Shown here piece after piece: positions 46,950 to 55,471 of a DNA stretch of 64,000 bases. The stretch is from positions 67,498-131,497 of the forward strand of contig NZ_LMSU01000001.1 in assembly GCF_001429625.1 (NCBI RefSeq). The letters are read 5' to 3'. The notes under the pieces are model-generated. The model made no database searches, was not told the DNA's origin, and was given only the letters and a program-made list of their open reading frames with translations. Numbering within the stretch: the stretch's first letter is position 1; the number at the start of each line of letters is the position of its first letter. This DNA is from Nocardioides sp. Soil805 (GTDB taxonomy: Bacteria; Actinomycetota; Actinomycetes; Propionibacteriales; Nocardioidaceae). The position numbers were made by a program, and so were the translations under genes.

Positions 46950-48250
46950 GCACGGTGGTGCGGGTCAGGATCCGGATGTACCAGGTGGGCTTCGGGGACT
47001 GCTTCCTGATGTCCCTGGAGTACGACGCGCCGCTGTCCGACGGTCGGGCCGAGCGGCACGTGCTCGTCGACTACGGCTCCACCAGGTCGGCGCGCGAGCA
47101 CCGCGCCAAGGGGAGGATGAGTGACGTCGCGAAGCTGATCGCCGAGCACACCCACGGCGAGCTCGATGTCGTCGTGCTCACCCATCGCCACAAGGACCAC
47201 CTGTTCGGGTTCTCCGACGACACCGGGGACACGACGATCCGCGACCTCAGGCCCAAGCTGGTCCTGCGCCCATGGACAGAGCGTCCTGACCTGTCCGCGA
47301 CGGCGGACAACCCAGCAGTCGCAGCCCCCGCCTCCGCCCTCGGATCGGCCTCGGCCCAGTTCGCCCGGAACCTCTCCGAGGCCCAGGCCGCCGTCGACCA
47401 TCTCGGGTCACGACCCGGACTGCACGCCGCGCTCAAGGCGGCGGCCGAGGAGCAGTTGAAGAACACGGACGCGATCGCGCTCCTCGATGACCTCTCCGCC
47501 GACGGCCGCGGCCGCTACCTGTACGCCGGCGCCGACCCGGACACGGCCACGGTGCTGCCCGGGCTGACTATCACCGTGCTCGGTCCCCCCACCGTGGAGC
47601 AGGATCCCCGCGTCGCGAAGAAGCGCGACGACGACCCCCAGTACTGGATGCTCGCCCTGCGCGCCTCTCTCCACCACGCAGCCGCAGACGCGGCGTACGG
47701 CGCCTCGGGAGCCGAGCCGACGGTCCACATCGGCCCCGGGCCCGTGCGCTGGCTGGTGGACCGGCTCGCCCAGCAGAAGCTCCACTCGGTCACCCGCCTC
47801 GTGCGCAAGCTCGACGACGCCCTCAACAACACCAGCCTGGTCCTGCTCATGGAGGTCGGCGGTCTGAGCATGCTGTTCCCCGGGGACGCACAGATCGAGG
47901 ACTGGCAGTTCACCCTCGACCGGCTCCCCCACGAGCCCGAGCTGAGGAGAAGGCTCGCCGAGATCGACCTCTACAAGGTCGGCCACCACGGCAGCCGCAA
48001 CGCGACACCGCGGTCCCTACATGCTCTGTGGGCCGAACGACCAGCCACGCTGCCCCGCCTGACCGCGCTGATGTCGACGCGCCCGGACGTGCACGGCAGC
48101 ACCGAGGCCACCGCCGTACCCCGAGCCACCCTGGTGACCGCGCTCGAACAGGTTGCCTCGCTGATCTCCACCGACGACCTGGACCAGGGTGAGGCCTTCG
48201 TCGAGGTCGTCGCCGACACCACCGGCGGCCCCTTCGCACGAGTCCCCTAG
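46946..48250 (+). CDS. MBL-fold hydrolase of the ComEC/Rec2-like type
   Basis: 434 residues. Start MYQVGFGDCFLMSLEY resembles the ComEC-type MBL entrance, the metal motif is THRHKDH (His80, His82, Asp84, His85), then LLMEVGGLSMLFPGDAQIEDW and DLYKVGHHGSRNA supply later ligands. Known ComEC-like MBL proteins are nucleases or phosphodiesterases; here no membrane part is present. A 190-residue stretch between the first and second metal motifs is longer than usual and may bind a partner. GTG at 46946 (46943 also possible), overlapping the peptidase stop, which indicates tight co-expression. Confidence 0.87.
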   Translation: MSTVVRVRIRMYQVGFGDCFLMSLEYDAPLSDGRAERHVLVDYGSTRSAREHRAKGRMSDVAKLIAEHTHGELDVVVLTHRHKDHLFGFSDDTGDTTIRDLRPKLVLRPWTERPDLSATADNPAVAAPASALGSASAQFARNLSEAQAAVDHLGSRPGLHAALKAAAEEQLKNTDAIALLDDLSADGRGRYLYAGADPDTATVLPGLTITVLGPPTVEQDPRVAKKRDDDPQYWMLALRASLHHAAADAAYGASGAEPTVHIGPGPVRWLVDRLAQQKLHSVTRLVRKLDDALNNTSLVLLMEVGGLSMLFPGDAQIEDWQFTLDRLPHEPELRRRLAEIDLYKVGHHGSRNATPRSLHALWAERPATLPRLTALMSTRPDVHGSTEATAVPRATLVTALEQVASLISTDDLDQGEAFVEVVADTTGGPFARVP

Positions 48251-48252
48251 CC

Positions 48253-48313
48253 AGGTGTCGACACCTCCGGATGCCCGTGCCTAGGTATCCTGATCCCCTC
48301 GGGCACGATCAGG
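48253..48313. promoter_or_regulatory. Palindrome and 5' hairpin between MBL gene and anchored protein
   Basis: AGGTGTCGACACCT (48253-48266) is a perfect palindrome just after the MBL stop. CCTGATC (48289-48295) and GATCAGG (48307-48313) form a 7-bp hairpin in the leader of the next gene. TATCCT just before the hairpin arm could be a -10 box. These may end the MBL transcript and start the next one. Confidence 0.4.
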
Positions 48314-48324
48314 ACAGGTGCCTC

Positions 48325-48939
48325 ATGGCCGAACCCGAAGATCCGGAGGAGACCGCGGCCGCGACCTCGGCGCGCGGCGGCCGTTCCACGGGCATGTGGG
48401 CCGCCGTCGCCACGCTCGGCGCTGCGGCGATCACCGGCGCCGTGTCCCTCACGACGCACTTCCTGCCTCCCTCCGAGGCGCCGGACGACCAGTCCGCGAC
48501 GGCCCTGTCGACCAGGGACGCGAGCTCGGAAGCCACCACTCCGGTGGACTCACCGTCGACGGCCACACGCGCGCCGTCGTCCGGCTCGGCCCCGCGCTCG
48601 GCGCTGCTCGAGAAGCTCACGGGCACGTGGTCGGGACAGGTCATGTCCGGATCCGAGCCCTTCACCCTCACTCTCGTCATCACGAGCTCCTGCGTGGAAG
48701 GTGGTCCGTGCGGCACCATGACGTCGGACCTGCTGCCGTGCGTCGGCAACATCACCCTGGTCAAGATCGACGACGGGCCCGCCTTCGACTTCGCCACCGG
48801 ATCCTTCACCAGTGACAGCTCGTCGTCGTGCGACCTCCGCACCGGGGGTGGCGACTACTTCGTGCTCGGTGACGATGTCTTGTCGTACAAGACCGGCTAC
48901 GACGGCAGCCTGCACGGCACACTGCGGCGCGTGCCGTAG
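48325..48939 (+). CDS. Membrane-anchored extracytoplasmic protein
   Basis: 204 residues. Cytoplasmic acidic N-terminus, helix MWAAVATLGAAAITGAVSLTTHF, Ser/Thr-rich spacer (about 55-95), then a beta-rich domain GTWSGQVMSGSEPFTLTLVITSSCVEGGPCGTMTSD with four Cys in total (CG, LPCVG, SSCDL). The GTWSGxV/CG/C pattern resembles the outer domain of some streptomycete Ser/Thr kinases, here without a kinase. ATG at 48325. Possibly the surface component of the preceding gene group; not proven. Confidence 0.65.
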   Translation: MAEPEDPEETAAATSARGGRSTGMWAAVATLGAAAITGAVSLTTHFLPPSEAPDDQSATALSTRDASSEATTPVDSPSTATRAPSSGSAPRSALLEKLTGTWSGQVMSGSEPFTLTLVITSSCVEGGPCGTMTSDLLPCVGNITLVKIDDGPAFDFATGSFTSDSSSSCDLRTGGGDYFVLGDDVLSYKTGYDGSLHGTLRRVP

Positions 48940-49005
48940 GTCTCAGCCCGCTTCCGGCGTCCGGCTCCAGCTCCGTCAGGCTTCCGGCGGCCGGCAGGGC
49001 CGGGT

Positions 49006-49019
49006 CGTCGTGCACGACG
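49006..49019. terminator. Palindrome between convergent genes at 48.9-49.1 kb
   Basis: CGTCGTGCACGACG is a perfect 14-bp palindrome in the 116-bp gap between convergent genes, and a short GTGCC-AGAA-GGCAC hairpin follows it. Either could act as a two-way terminator; both are weak. Confidence 0.35.
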
Positions 49020-49055
49020 GACGCGGTGCCAGAAGGCACGCCACTCCGACTCGCG

Positions 49056-50216
49056 TCACCGCAGGTCAGAGCCGGTCTTCTCCAGCAGCGCGACGCACTC
49101 GACGTGGTGGGTCATCGGGAAGAGGTCGAAGGCACGCAGCCGCTCGAGCCGGTAGCCGTGCTCGGCGAAGATCGCCAGGTCGCGGGCGAGCGCGGCGGGG
49201 TCGCAGGCGACGTACGCGACGGCCCGCGGCGCCCGGTCGACGACCTGCTCGACGACGACGCGCTTGGCGCCCTCGCGCGGCGGGTCGAGGACGATGAGGT
49301 CGAAGGGCTCGTCGTACGACGACGCCAGCACCCGGTCGACGGGGCCGCACTCGACGACCGCGCCCTCGTGCCCGGCGAGGTTGCCGCGGGCGTGGCCGCA
49401 GGCGGCGCGGTCGGCCTCGACCGCGACGAGCCGGGACCCGGTGACCTCGCCGACGAAGCGAGCGAAGAGCCCGACCCCGGCGTACAGGTCGAGCACCCGC
49501 TCCCCCGGCCGAGGGTCGAGGAGGTCCAGCACCGTGGACACCAGCACGGACGGGGCGCCGGGGTGCACCTGCCAGAAGCCGTCCGGCTCGACGGTGAAGT
49601 CGCGTCCCTCGACCGTCTCCACGATCGGCGGCCCCGGCTCGGGGGTGCGGGCGTCCGGGTGGGCGATGAGGCAGTCGTCGACGGGCACGACGCGCCGCGA
49701 GCGGTGCGCGCGCAGCCCCCGGCGTCCGTCGTCGGTGCGGGCCCACTGCATCCGGGTGCGCCACCGCAGGCCGTGGTCGTCCCCCGGCACCGGCTCGACG
49801 ACGAGGCCGGACACCAGCGGGTGGTCGGCGGGGAGTCGGCCGATCCGGACCAGCTGCTCGCGCACGACGTCGGCCTTGAGGTCGCGCTGTGCCGGCAGGG
49901 CGACGTGCTGGAAGTCGCAGCCCCCGCACAGGCCCGGCCCGGCGACGGGGCACGGCGCCGCGACCCGCTCCGGCGAGGCCGAGAGCACCTCGACGGCGTC
50001 GCCGCGCCAGAACCGGTCCCCGTCGCTGCCCTCGGTGATCTCCACGACCACCCGCTCCCCCGGCAGCGCGTGCCGGGTGAACACGACGCGCGACTCGGGC
50101 TCGGGGAGCCGGACGATGCAGTGGCCGCCGTGCGCGACAGGCCCGACCTCGGCCTCGAAGCGCTCACCGGCGCGGGAGGGGCCGCGGGACTTCCGGGCGC
50201 GGGGGTGGCGACTCAC
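49056..50216 (-). CDS. TrmA/RumA-family 23S rRNA or tRNA (uracil-5-)-methyltransferase
   Basis: 386 residues. N-terminal TRAM-like strand segment, then a [4Fe-4S] pattern C89-x7-C97-xx-C100 (APCPVAGPGLCGGCDFQH), a further Cys in VDDCLIAHP, and the Rossmann domain LDLYAGVGLFARFV. Motif LDPPREGAKR and catalytic nucleophile Cys in VAYVACDPAALARDL. TrmA/RlmD-type enzymes methylate U to m5U in tRNA or rRNA; the exact site is not deducible. GTG at 50216 overlaps the KimA-like stop (GTGA). The mycobacterial homologue also neighbours an APC permease and ceoBC. Confidence 0.9.
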   Translation of the reverse strand: MSRHPRARKSRGPSRAGERFEAEVGPVAHGGHCIVRLPEPESRVVFTRHALPGERVVVEITEGSDGDRFWRGDAVEVLSASPERVAAPCPVAGPGLCGGCDFQHVALPAQRDLKADVVREQLVRIGRLPADHPLVSGLVVEPVPGDDHGLRWRTRMQWARTDDGRRGLRAHRSRRVVPVDDCLIAHPDARTPEPGPPIVETVEGRDFTVEPDGFWQVHPGAPSVLVSTVLDLLDPRPGERVLDLYAGVGLFARFVGEVTGSRLVAVEADRAACGHARGNLAGHEGAVVECGPVDRVLASSYDEPFDLIVLDPPREGAKRVVVEQVVDRAPRAVAYVACDPAALARDLAIFAEHGYRLERLRAFDLFPMTHHVECVALLEKTGSDLR

Positions 50217-52270
50217 AGGTCGTCCCGGGAACGGTCCGTGACCCGGCCGCGGCGCAGGTCGCCGGCGTGCACCCGACCCTCCGCGGCCTCCTCGCGCTCG
50301 AGGGCGATCCGCGACGAGCGCAGCTGGTAGGGCACCGAGATGACCATGACGCCCGGGGCGAAGAGCAGCCGGCCCTTGAGGCGCAGCGCCGTCTGGTTGT
50401 GCAGCAGCTGCTCCCACCAGCGCCCGACGACGTACTCGGGGATGTAGACCGCGACCACCCCGCGCGGGTTGGCCTTCCGGATCTCCTGGGCGTACTGCAC
50501 GATCGGCCGGGTCACCTCGCGGTACGGCGAGTGCAGGACCTTCAGCGGCACGTCGATGCGCCGCTCGTCCCACTCCTCGAGGAGCCGGGTGGTGGCGGCG
50601 TCGTCGGTCGAGACGTAGATCGCCTCCAGCGCGTTGGGCCGGGTCGCCTTGGCGAAGGCCAGCGCCCTCAGCGTCGGCTTGTGCAGCTTGGAGGCCAGCA
50701 CGATGGCGTGGACGCGGGTCGGCATGACCTTGTCCTGCTCGTCGGCCGCGAGCTCGAGCTCGACGCGGTCGTAGTGGCGCGCGATGCCCTGCATGATCAG
50801 GAAGAAGAAGATCATCGCCAGGATGGTGATCCAGGCGCCGGCGAGGAACTTCGTCAGGAGCACGATCACCAGCACGATCGCCGTCATGCCGAGGCCGAAG
50901 GTGTTGATGGCCCGCGAGCGCATCATCCGGCGCCGTGTGGCCGGGTCCCGCTCGCTCTTCAGGTGTCGCGTCCAGTGCTTGATCATGCCGAGCTGGCTGA
51001 GGTTGAACGACACGAAGACGCCGACGATGTAGAGCTGGATGAGCTTGGTCGTCTCGGCGTCGAAGATCCAGATCAGCAGCATCGACATGGCGGCGAGGAA
51101 GACGATGCCGTTGCTGTAGGCGAGGCGGTCGCCACGCGAGCCCAGGGACCGCGGGGCCAGCCCGTCCTGGGCCAGGATCGAGCCGAGCACCGGGAAGCCG
51201 TTGAAGGCCGTGTTGGCGGCGAGCACCAGGATCACGCCGGTGACGGTGACGACGAAGTAGAAGCCGGGCGGGAAGTGGTCGAACACCCCGGAGGCGATCT
51301 GCGAGATCACCGGGTTCTGCTCGTAGCCGGCCGGGAGGGCGGCCCCGGCGGCGGTCTTCAGCCGCTCGAGCTCGTGCGGGTCGACGTACCGGATGTGCAT
51401 CTGGTTGGCCAGCACGATGACGCTCATCATCATGCTGATCGCGATCATGCCGAGCAGCAGGAGGGTGGTGGCCGCGTTGCGGCTCTTGGGCCGCCGGAAG
51501 GCGGGCACGCCGTTGGAGATGGCCTCGACGCCGGTGAGCGCCGCACAGCCGGAGGAGAAGGCTCGGGCCAGCAGGAAGAAGAGCGCGACCTGCGTGAGCG
51601 GGCCGTCCCAGCCCTCCTGGGGCTGGATCTGCAGGCCGGCGCTCTCGGCCTCGGGGAGGTCGCCGGACAGGAGCTGCACGAGCCCGTAGGCGCACATGCC
51701 CAGGATCGAGACCATGAAGAGGTAGGTCGGGACGGCGAAGAAGGTGCCCGACTCCCGGACGCCCCGCAGGTTGAGCGCAGTCAGCACCACCACCGCCGCG
51801 CAGGCCGCCACCGCCTCGTGACCGACCAGCGCCGGGACGGCGCCGGCGGCGTACTGCGAGGCCGACGAGATGGACACCGCGACCGTCAGCACGTAGTCCA
51901 CGAGCAGCGCGCTCGCCACCGTGATGCCGGCGGTGCGACCGAGGTTGACCGTGGCGACCTCGTAGTCGCCGCCGCCCGAGGGGTAGGCGTGCACCGTCTG
52001 CCGGTACGACGTCACGACGGTGAGCATGACCAGCGCGACCGCGAGGCCGATCTTCCACGACCAGGCGTACGCCGTCGCGCCGGCGACCGCCAGCATGATG
52101 AAGATCTCGTCGGGCGCGTAGGCCACGGAGGAGAGCGCGTCGGAGGCGAAGACCGGCAACGCGATGCGCTTGGGCAGCAGGGTCTCCCCCAGCTGGCTGC
52201 TGCGGAGCTTGCGCCCGAGCAGGATCCGTTTCGATACGTCGCCGACACCCACGGACCGCAGCCTAGCCAT
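50213..52270 (-). CDS. KimA-like APC-family potassium transporter
   Basis: 685 residues: cytoplasmic start with LLPKRIALPVFASDALSSVAYAPDEIFIML (the KimA/YdaO entrance), about 12 helices including SYRQTVHAYPSGGGDYEVATVNLG and the GVEAISNGVPAFRRPKSRNAATTL loop, then a long C-terminal cytoplasmic domain (about 500-685, universal-stress-like, VHAIVLASKLHKPTLRALAFAKATRPNALEAIYVS). B. subtilis KimA is a K+/H+ symporter controlled by cyclic-di-AMP. Divergent from two TrkA-type K+ regulators 50 bp away, which supports potassium transport. No ydaO riboswitch fits in that gap. Confidence 0.85.
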   Translation of the reverse strand: MARLRSVGVGDVSKRILLGRKLRSSQLGETLLPKRIALPVFASDALSSVAYAPDEIFIMLAVAGATAYAWSWKIGLAVALVMLTVVTSYRQTVHAYPSGGGDYEVATVNLGRTAGITVASALLVDYVLTVAVSISSASQYAAGAVPALVGHEAVAACAAVVVLTALNLRGVRESGTFFAVPTYLFMVSILGMCAYGLVQLLSGDLPEAESAGLQIQPQEGWDGPLTQVALFFLLARAFSSGCAALTGVEAISNGVPAFRRPKSRNAATTLLLLGMIAISMMMSVIVLANQMHIRYVDPHELERLKTAAGAALPAGYEQNPVISQIASGVFDHFPPGFYFVVTVTGVILVLAANTAFNGFPVLGSILAQDGLAPRSLGSRGDRLAYSNGIVFLAAMSMLLIWIFDAETTKLIQLYIVGVFVSFNLSQLGMIKHWTRHLKSERDPATRRRMMRSRAINTFGLGMTAIVLVIVLLTKFLAGAWITILAMIFFFLIMQGIARHYDRVELELAADEQDKVMPTRVHAIVLASKLHKPTLRALAFAKATRPNALEAIYVSTDDAATTRLLEEWDERRIDVPLKVLHSPYREVTRPIVQYAQEIRKANPRGVVAVYIPEYVVGRWWEQLLHNQTALRLKGRLLFAPGVMVISVPYQLRSSRIALEREEAAEGRVHAGDLRRGRVTDRSRDDL

Positions 52271-52320
52271 GGTCGGGCGGGGCGCCGGGATCGCCGCTCC
52301 ACCTGGGATACGGTGCGTGC

Positions 52321-52983
52321 GTGCACGTCGTCATCATGGGATGTGGCCGGGTCGGCTCCACGCTGGCCCGCAGCCTCGAGGATCGCAACCACACGGTGTC
52401 CGTCATCGACAGTGACCCCGACGCGTTCCGGCGCCTCGGGCCCACGTTCAACGGTGACAAGGTGACCGGCTACGGGTTCGACCAGGAGGTCCTGGAGAAG
52501 GCCGGCATCCGTCGCGCCGACGCCTTCGCGGCCGTCTCGAGCGGTGACAACTCCAACATCATCGCCGCGCGCGTCGCCCGCGAGACCTTCGGGATCCAGC
52601 AGGTCGTCGCCCGGATCTACGACCCCGGCCGCGCCGAGGTCTACCAGCGCCTCGGCATCACCACCGTCGCCACGGTCAAGTGGACCGCCGACCAGGTGCT
52701 GCGCCGGATCCTGCCGGCCGGCGCCGAGCCGGACTTCCGCGACCCGTCGGGCACCATCCGCGTCGACCACATCCAGGTCCCCGAGGCCTGGGTGGGACAG
52801 CGGACCATCCACTTCCAGGAGCAGTCGCGCAGCCGCATCGCGTGGATCGACCGCCTGGGCGAGGGCATGCTGCCCACCCGCGACACCGTCATCCAGGAGG
52901 GCGACATGCTGCACCTCGTCATCCGCGAGGAGGGCGCGGCCCACGCGTACGCCGTCCTCGAGCACGGCCCGGAGGAGAACTGA
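52321..52983 (+). CDS. ceoB: TrkA-family potassium uptake regulator (CeoB-like)
   Basis: 220 residues: RCK_N domain with GCGRVGSTLARSLE NAD(H) loop and VIDSDPDAF acidic turn, then an RCK_C segment (about 130-215, VPEAWVGQRTIHFQEQSRSRIAWIDRL). Gates a K+ channel or transporter in response to nucleotides. GTG at 52321. Ends in TGATG with the next TrkA gene, so the pair is co-translated, as ceoB-ceoC in mycobacteria. Confidence 0.9.
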   Translation: MHVVIMGCGRVGSTLARSLEDRNHTVSVIDSDPDAFRRLGPTFNGDKVTGYGFDQEVLEKAGIRRADAFAAVSSGDNSNIIAARVARETFGIQQVVARIYDPGRAEVYQRLGITTVATVKWTADQVLRRILPAGAEPDFRDPSGTIRVDHIQVPEAWVGQRTIHFQEQSRSRIAWIDRLGEGMLPTRDTVIQEGDMLHLVIREEGAAHAYAVLEHGPEEN

Positions 52984-53654
52984 TGCGCGTCGCCATCGCC
53001 GGAGCCGGCGCCGTCGGCCGCTCCATCGCCCGGGAGCTGATCGACAACGGCCACCAGGTCCTGCTCATCGACAAGGCCCCCTCGGCGATCCGGCCCGAGC
53101 GGGTCCCGCACGCGGAGTGGCTGCTCGCCGACTCGTGCGAGATGTCCTCCCTCGACGAGGCCCAGCTCGACAAGTGCGACGTCGTGATCGCGGCCACCGG
53201 CGACGACAAGGCCAACCTCGTCACCTCGCTGCTGGCCAAGACCGAGTTCGGTGTGCCGCGGACCGTGGGCCGGGTCAACCACCCCAACAACGAGTGGCTC
53301 TTCACCGAGGCCTGGGGCGTGGACGTCAACGTGTCGACCCCGCGGATCATGTCGGCCCTGGTCGAGGAGGCCGTCTCGGTCGGCGACCTCGTGCGGTTGT
53401 TCACCTTCCGCCAGGGCAACGCCAACCTGGTCGAGATGACGCTGCCGCCGGAGTCGCCGTACGTCGGCACGCCCAGCGGTCTCGTCCCCTTCCCGGACAA
53501 CTGCGCGCTGGTGACCATCCTGCGCGACGGGCAGGTCTACCCGCCGACCGCCGAGCAGCCGCTCGAGGCCGGCGACGAGCTGCTCTTCGTGGTGCCGGCC
53601 GACGTCGAGGAGACGCTCGAGCGGCTCCTGTCGCCGCAGGGCCACGGCGGCTGA
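52983..53654 (+). CDS. ceoC: TrkA-family potassium uptake regulator (CeoC-like)
   Basis: 223 residues: GAGAVGRSIARELIDNGHQVLLIDK NAD loop, VVIAATGDDKANLVTSLLAKTEF and VGRVNHPNNEWLF, then the RCK_C part LVEMTLPPESPYVGTPSGLVPFP. With CeoB it forms the cytoplasmic ring of a Trk-type system; the membrane TrkH partner is not in the window, so the ring may serve the divergent KimA-like permease or a distant TrkH. Confidence 0.9.
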   Translation: MRVAIAGAGAVGRSIARELIDNGHQVLLIDKAPSAIRPERVPHAEWLLADSCEMSSLDEAQLDKCDVVIAATGDDKANLVTSLLAKTEFGVPRTVGRVNHPNNEWLFTEAWGVDVNVSTPRIMSALVEEAVSVGDLVRLFTFRQGNANLVEMTLPPESPYVGTPSGLVPFPDNCALVTILRDGQVYPPTAEQPLEAGDELLFVVPADVEETLERLLSPQGHGG

Positions 53655-53664
53655 GCAGAGCGCC

Positions 53665-54375
53665 TCACTCCTGGGCGGCGGCGGGCTCCATCGGGGTGTG
53701 GTTGCGGGCCAGCAACCACACCATCGCGCCGAGCGCGGCGAGCTGCAGCGGCCACCCCAGGGCGATCTTCATGATCCCGAGCACTGCGACGGCGGTGTCG
53801 GCGTCCATCGACCCCGACGACCCGGCCAGCCACACGGGCGCCTGGACCAGCACCCGCAGCAGGCAGGGCAGCACCAGCATCCAGGTGAGCAGCGAGCACA
53901 GCCGCACTACCTGCTTGTCGCGGTGCCACGCGGTCGCATCGCCCGTCACGCTGCCGACCATGAAGCCGACCATCGGCCAGCCGATGAGGCAGGTGAAGGC
54001 CAGCACGACCGTGTAGGCGGAGTTGTAGAGGATGCCGGGCAGGAAGTAGGCCAGTGCCTGGTCGTCAGCGCTGCCCCCGGCCGCGGCCGAGCGCTGCACG
54101 AAGAACCAGCCGATCCCGATGCCGACCAGCGCGTTGACGACGAACTGGATGCTCGAGCGCTGGACCAGGCGCACGGCGAGGAGCACGAGCGCCGCTCCGA
54201 CGCTGACCGACAGCGCGAGCTGGAGCTCGCGGGTGGTCAGCCACAGCACCGTGAACACGATGGTGGGCACGGCCGCCTCGATCATCCCCCGACGCCCGCC
54301 AAGGGCCTGGGAGAGCTGGCGACGCACGACCTCCTCGACGGTCTCCACCGATGCGGGTGGGTGGGACTCCGTCAC
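53665..54375 (-). CDS. DUF3159-family membrane protein
   Basis: 236 residues, about six helices: MIEAAVPTIVFTVLWLTT, LQLALSVSVGAALVLLAVRL, FVVNALVGIGIGWFFVQ, AYFLPGILYNSAYTVVLAFTCLIGWPMVGFMVG, and a C-terminal pair. The start helix region VEEVVRRQLSQALGGRRGMIEAAVP fits DUF3159. Function unknown, conserved beside dut in actinobacteria. GTG at 54375 overlaps the OB-fold gene end. Confidence 0.8.
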   Translation of the reverse strand: MTESHPPASVETVEEVVRRQLSQALGGRRGMIEAAVPTIVFTVLWLTTRELQLALSVSVGAALVLLAVRLVQRSSIQFVVNALVGIGIGWFFVQRSAAAGGSADDQALAYFLPGILYNSAYTVVLAFTCLIGWPMVGFMVGSVTGDATAWHRDKQVVRLCSLLTWMLVLPCLLRVLVQAPVWLAGSSGSMDADTAVAVLGIMKIALGWPLQLAALGAMVWLLARNHTPMEPAAAQE

Positions 54376-54758
54376 GGGATCAGCTCGTAGCGGGGGTTGA
54401 ACAGGACCCGGTGCCCCGTCGCGGTGCCGATGCGGCCCTCGACGTACATCGCGCGTCCCGGACCCACCCCGGCGATCCGCCGTCGCCCCAGCCAGATGAG
54501 CAGGATGACCCCGGTGCCGTCGTCGAGCTCGGCCTCCAGGGCGGGCACCCCGCCCCGCGGTCGCAGGGTGACGGTCTTGACGGTGCCGCGCAGCCGCACG
54601 TGCTCGCGGTCGGGTGCGTCCCCGATGCAGGTCTCGTCCGCGCCCCCGGCGTGGGTCTTGCGCAGGTCGCGCGCGTGCTGGTCCTCGGAGTCGGCCCAGC
54701 GCGACAGGCTGCGCCGCAGCCGGCTGCGGTGTGGCGAGGGACCGGTGGAGTCGGGCAT
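54372..54758 (-). CDS. OB-fold nucleic-acid-binding domain protein
   Basis: 128 residues. C-terminal 90 residues form an OB fold: REHVRLRGTVKTVTLRPRGGVPALEAELDDGTGVILLIWLGRRRIAGVGPGRAMYVEGRIGTATGHRVLFNPRYEL, typical of the tRNA_anti/RecG-wedge-like group. Short basic N-terminus. Conserved between DUF3159 and DUF3710 in actinobacteria; function unknown. ATG at 54758. Confidence 0.83.
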   Translation of the reverse strand: MPDSTGPSPHRSRLRRSLSRWADSEDQHARDLRKTHAGGADETCIGDAPDREHVRLRGTVKTVTLRPRGGVPALEAELDDGTGVILLIWLGRRRIAGVGPGRAMYVEGRIGTATGHRVLFNPRYELIP

Positions 54759-54763
54759 GGCGC

Positions 54764-55393
54764 TCAGTTGACCCGTCGGGCCTGCTCGGGGAGCACGACC
54801 GGGAGCGGCTCGCCGACGGGCATGGCGGTCGTGCCGCGGCGTACGACGACCTGCGCCAGCGCGTCCTCCCACTCGCCGGACCCGTCGGGCTCGAGCGCGG
54901 GCCGGCCGAGCAGCGAGGCGCGCAGCATCCAGCGGTCGCCGTTGACGCCGATGATCCGCGACGGCTGGGTGGCCTGGGTGCCGTCGGGGCGCTGGACGGG
55001 CACCTGGCAGACCAGCTCGGTGCCGAAGCGGCCCTCGCGCTCGGTGGCCGTCCCGCCGCGCGCGGCGATGTCGGCGGCGATCTGCGGGCGCACCGTGGAC
55101 CAGAGGTCGCCGTGGCGGGGGGCCGCGAACGCCTGGAACTCCAGCGCTCCGTCCGGTCCGGCGAGCATCACGGCCTGCACGGTGCCGGTCGGCTCGTCGA
55201 CCTGGAGCCGCAGCTCACGACCCGGGGTCGGACGCACGAGCAGGGAGCCCAGGTCGACGCGCTCGACGCCGTCACCGGCGACCTCGGACTCGTCGAAGGG
55301 ACCGGTCCCGGTCGGGGCAGCAGCAGGCGCGTCGGCGACCGGGTCGGGCCCGTCCGTCGCCTGCGTGGGCTCGGCCTTGCGGCGGAACTTCAC
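54764..55393 (-). CDS. DUF3710-family protein
   Basis: 209 residues. A short basic start MKFRRKAEP, an Ala/Pro/Gly-rich disordered stretch, then the DUF3710 body: VERVDLGSLLVRPTPGRELRLQVDEPTG, VMLAGPDGALEFQAFAAPRHGDLWSTVRPQIAADI and RIIGVNGDRWMLRASLLGRPA. Cytoplasmic, no enzyme motif. Conserved next to dut; function unknown. GTG at 55393. Confidence 0.85.
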   Translation of the reverse strand: MKFRRKAEPTQATDGPDPVADAPAAAPTGTGPFDESEVAGDGVERVDLGSLLVRPTPGRELRLQVDEPTGTVQAVMLAGPDGALEFQAFAAPRHGDLWSTVRPQIAADIAARGGTATEREGRFGTELVCQVPVQRPDGTQATQPSRIIGVNGDRWMLRASLLGRPALEPDGSGEWEDALAQVVVRRGTTAMPVGEPLPVVLPEQARRVN

Positions 55394-55471
55394 GAACCAT
55401 CACTCCTTCATGCCGACCCCTCGTGGGGCCGGGGGCATCGTCGCGGCCCACTGGGGACCGGAGGCCATCGG

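Noticed and set aside
44131..48250. AVAST type 1 (Avs1: MBL, protease, STAND)
   Set aside because: No STAND NTPase or other large NTPase in the neighbourhood; the peptidase is a zinc gluzincin, not a serine protease.
42110..48939. Type VI secretion effector module (DUF2235 as Tle1)
   Set aside because: No VgrG, Hcp, PAAR or immunity-type gene nearby, and the genome is actinobacterial; the hydrolase is therefore described only as DUF2235-family.
52271..52320. ydaO riboswitch before the KimA-like gene
   Set aside because: The gap is 50 bp, too short for the aptamer.
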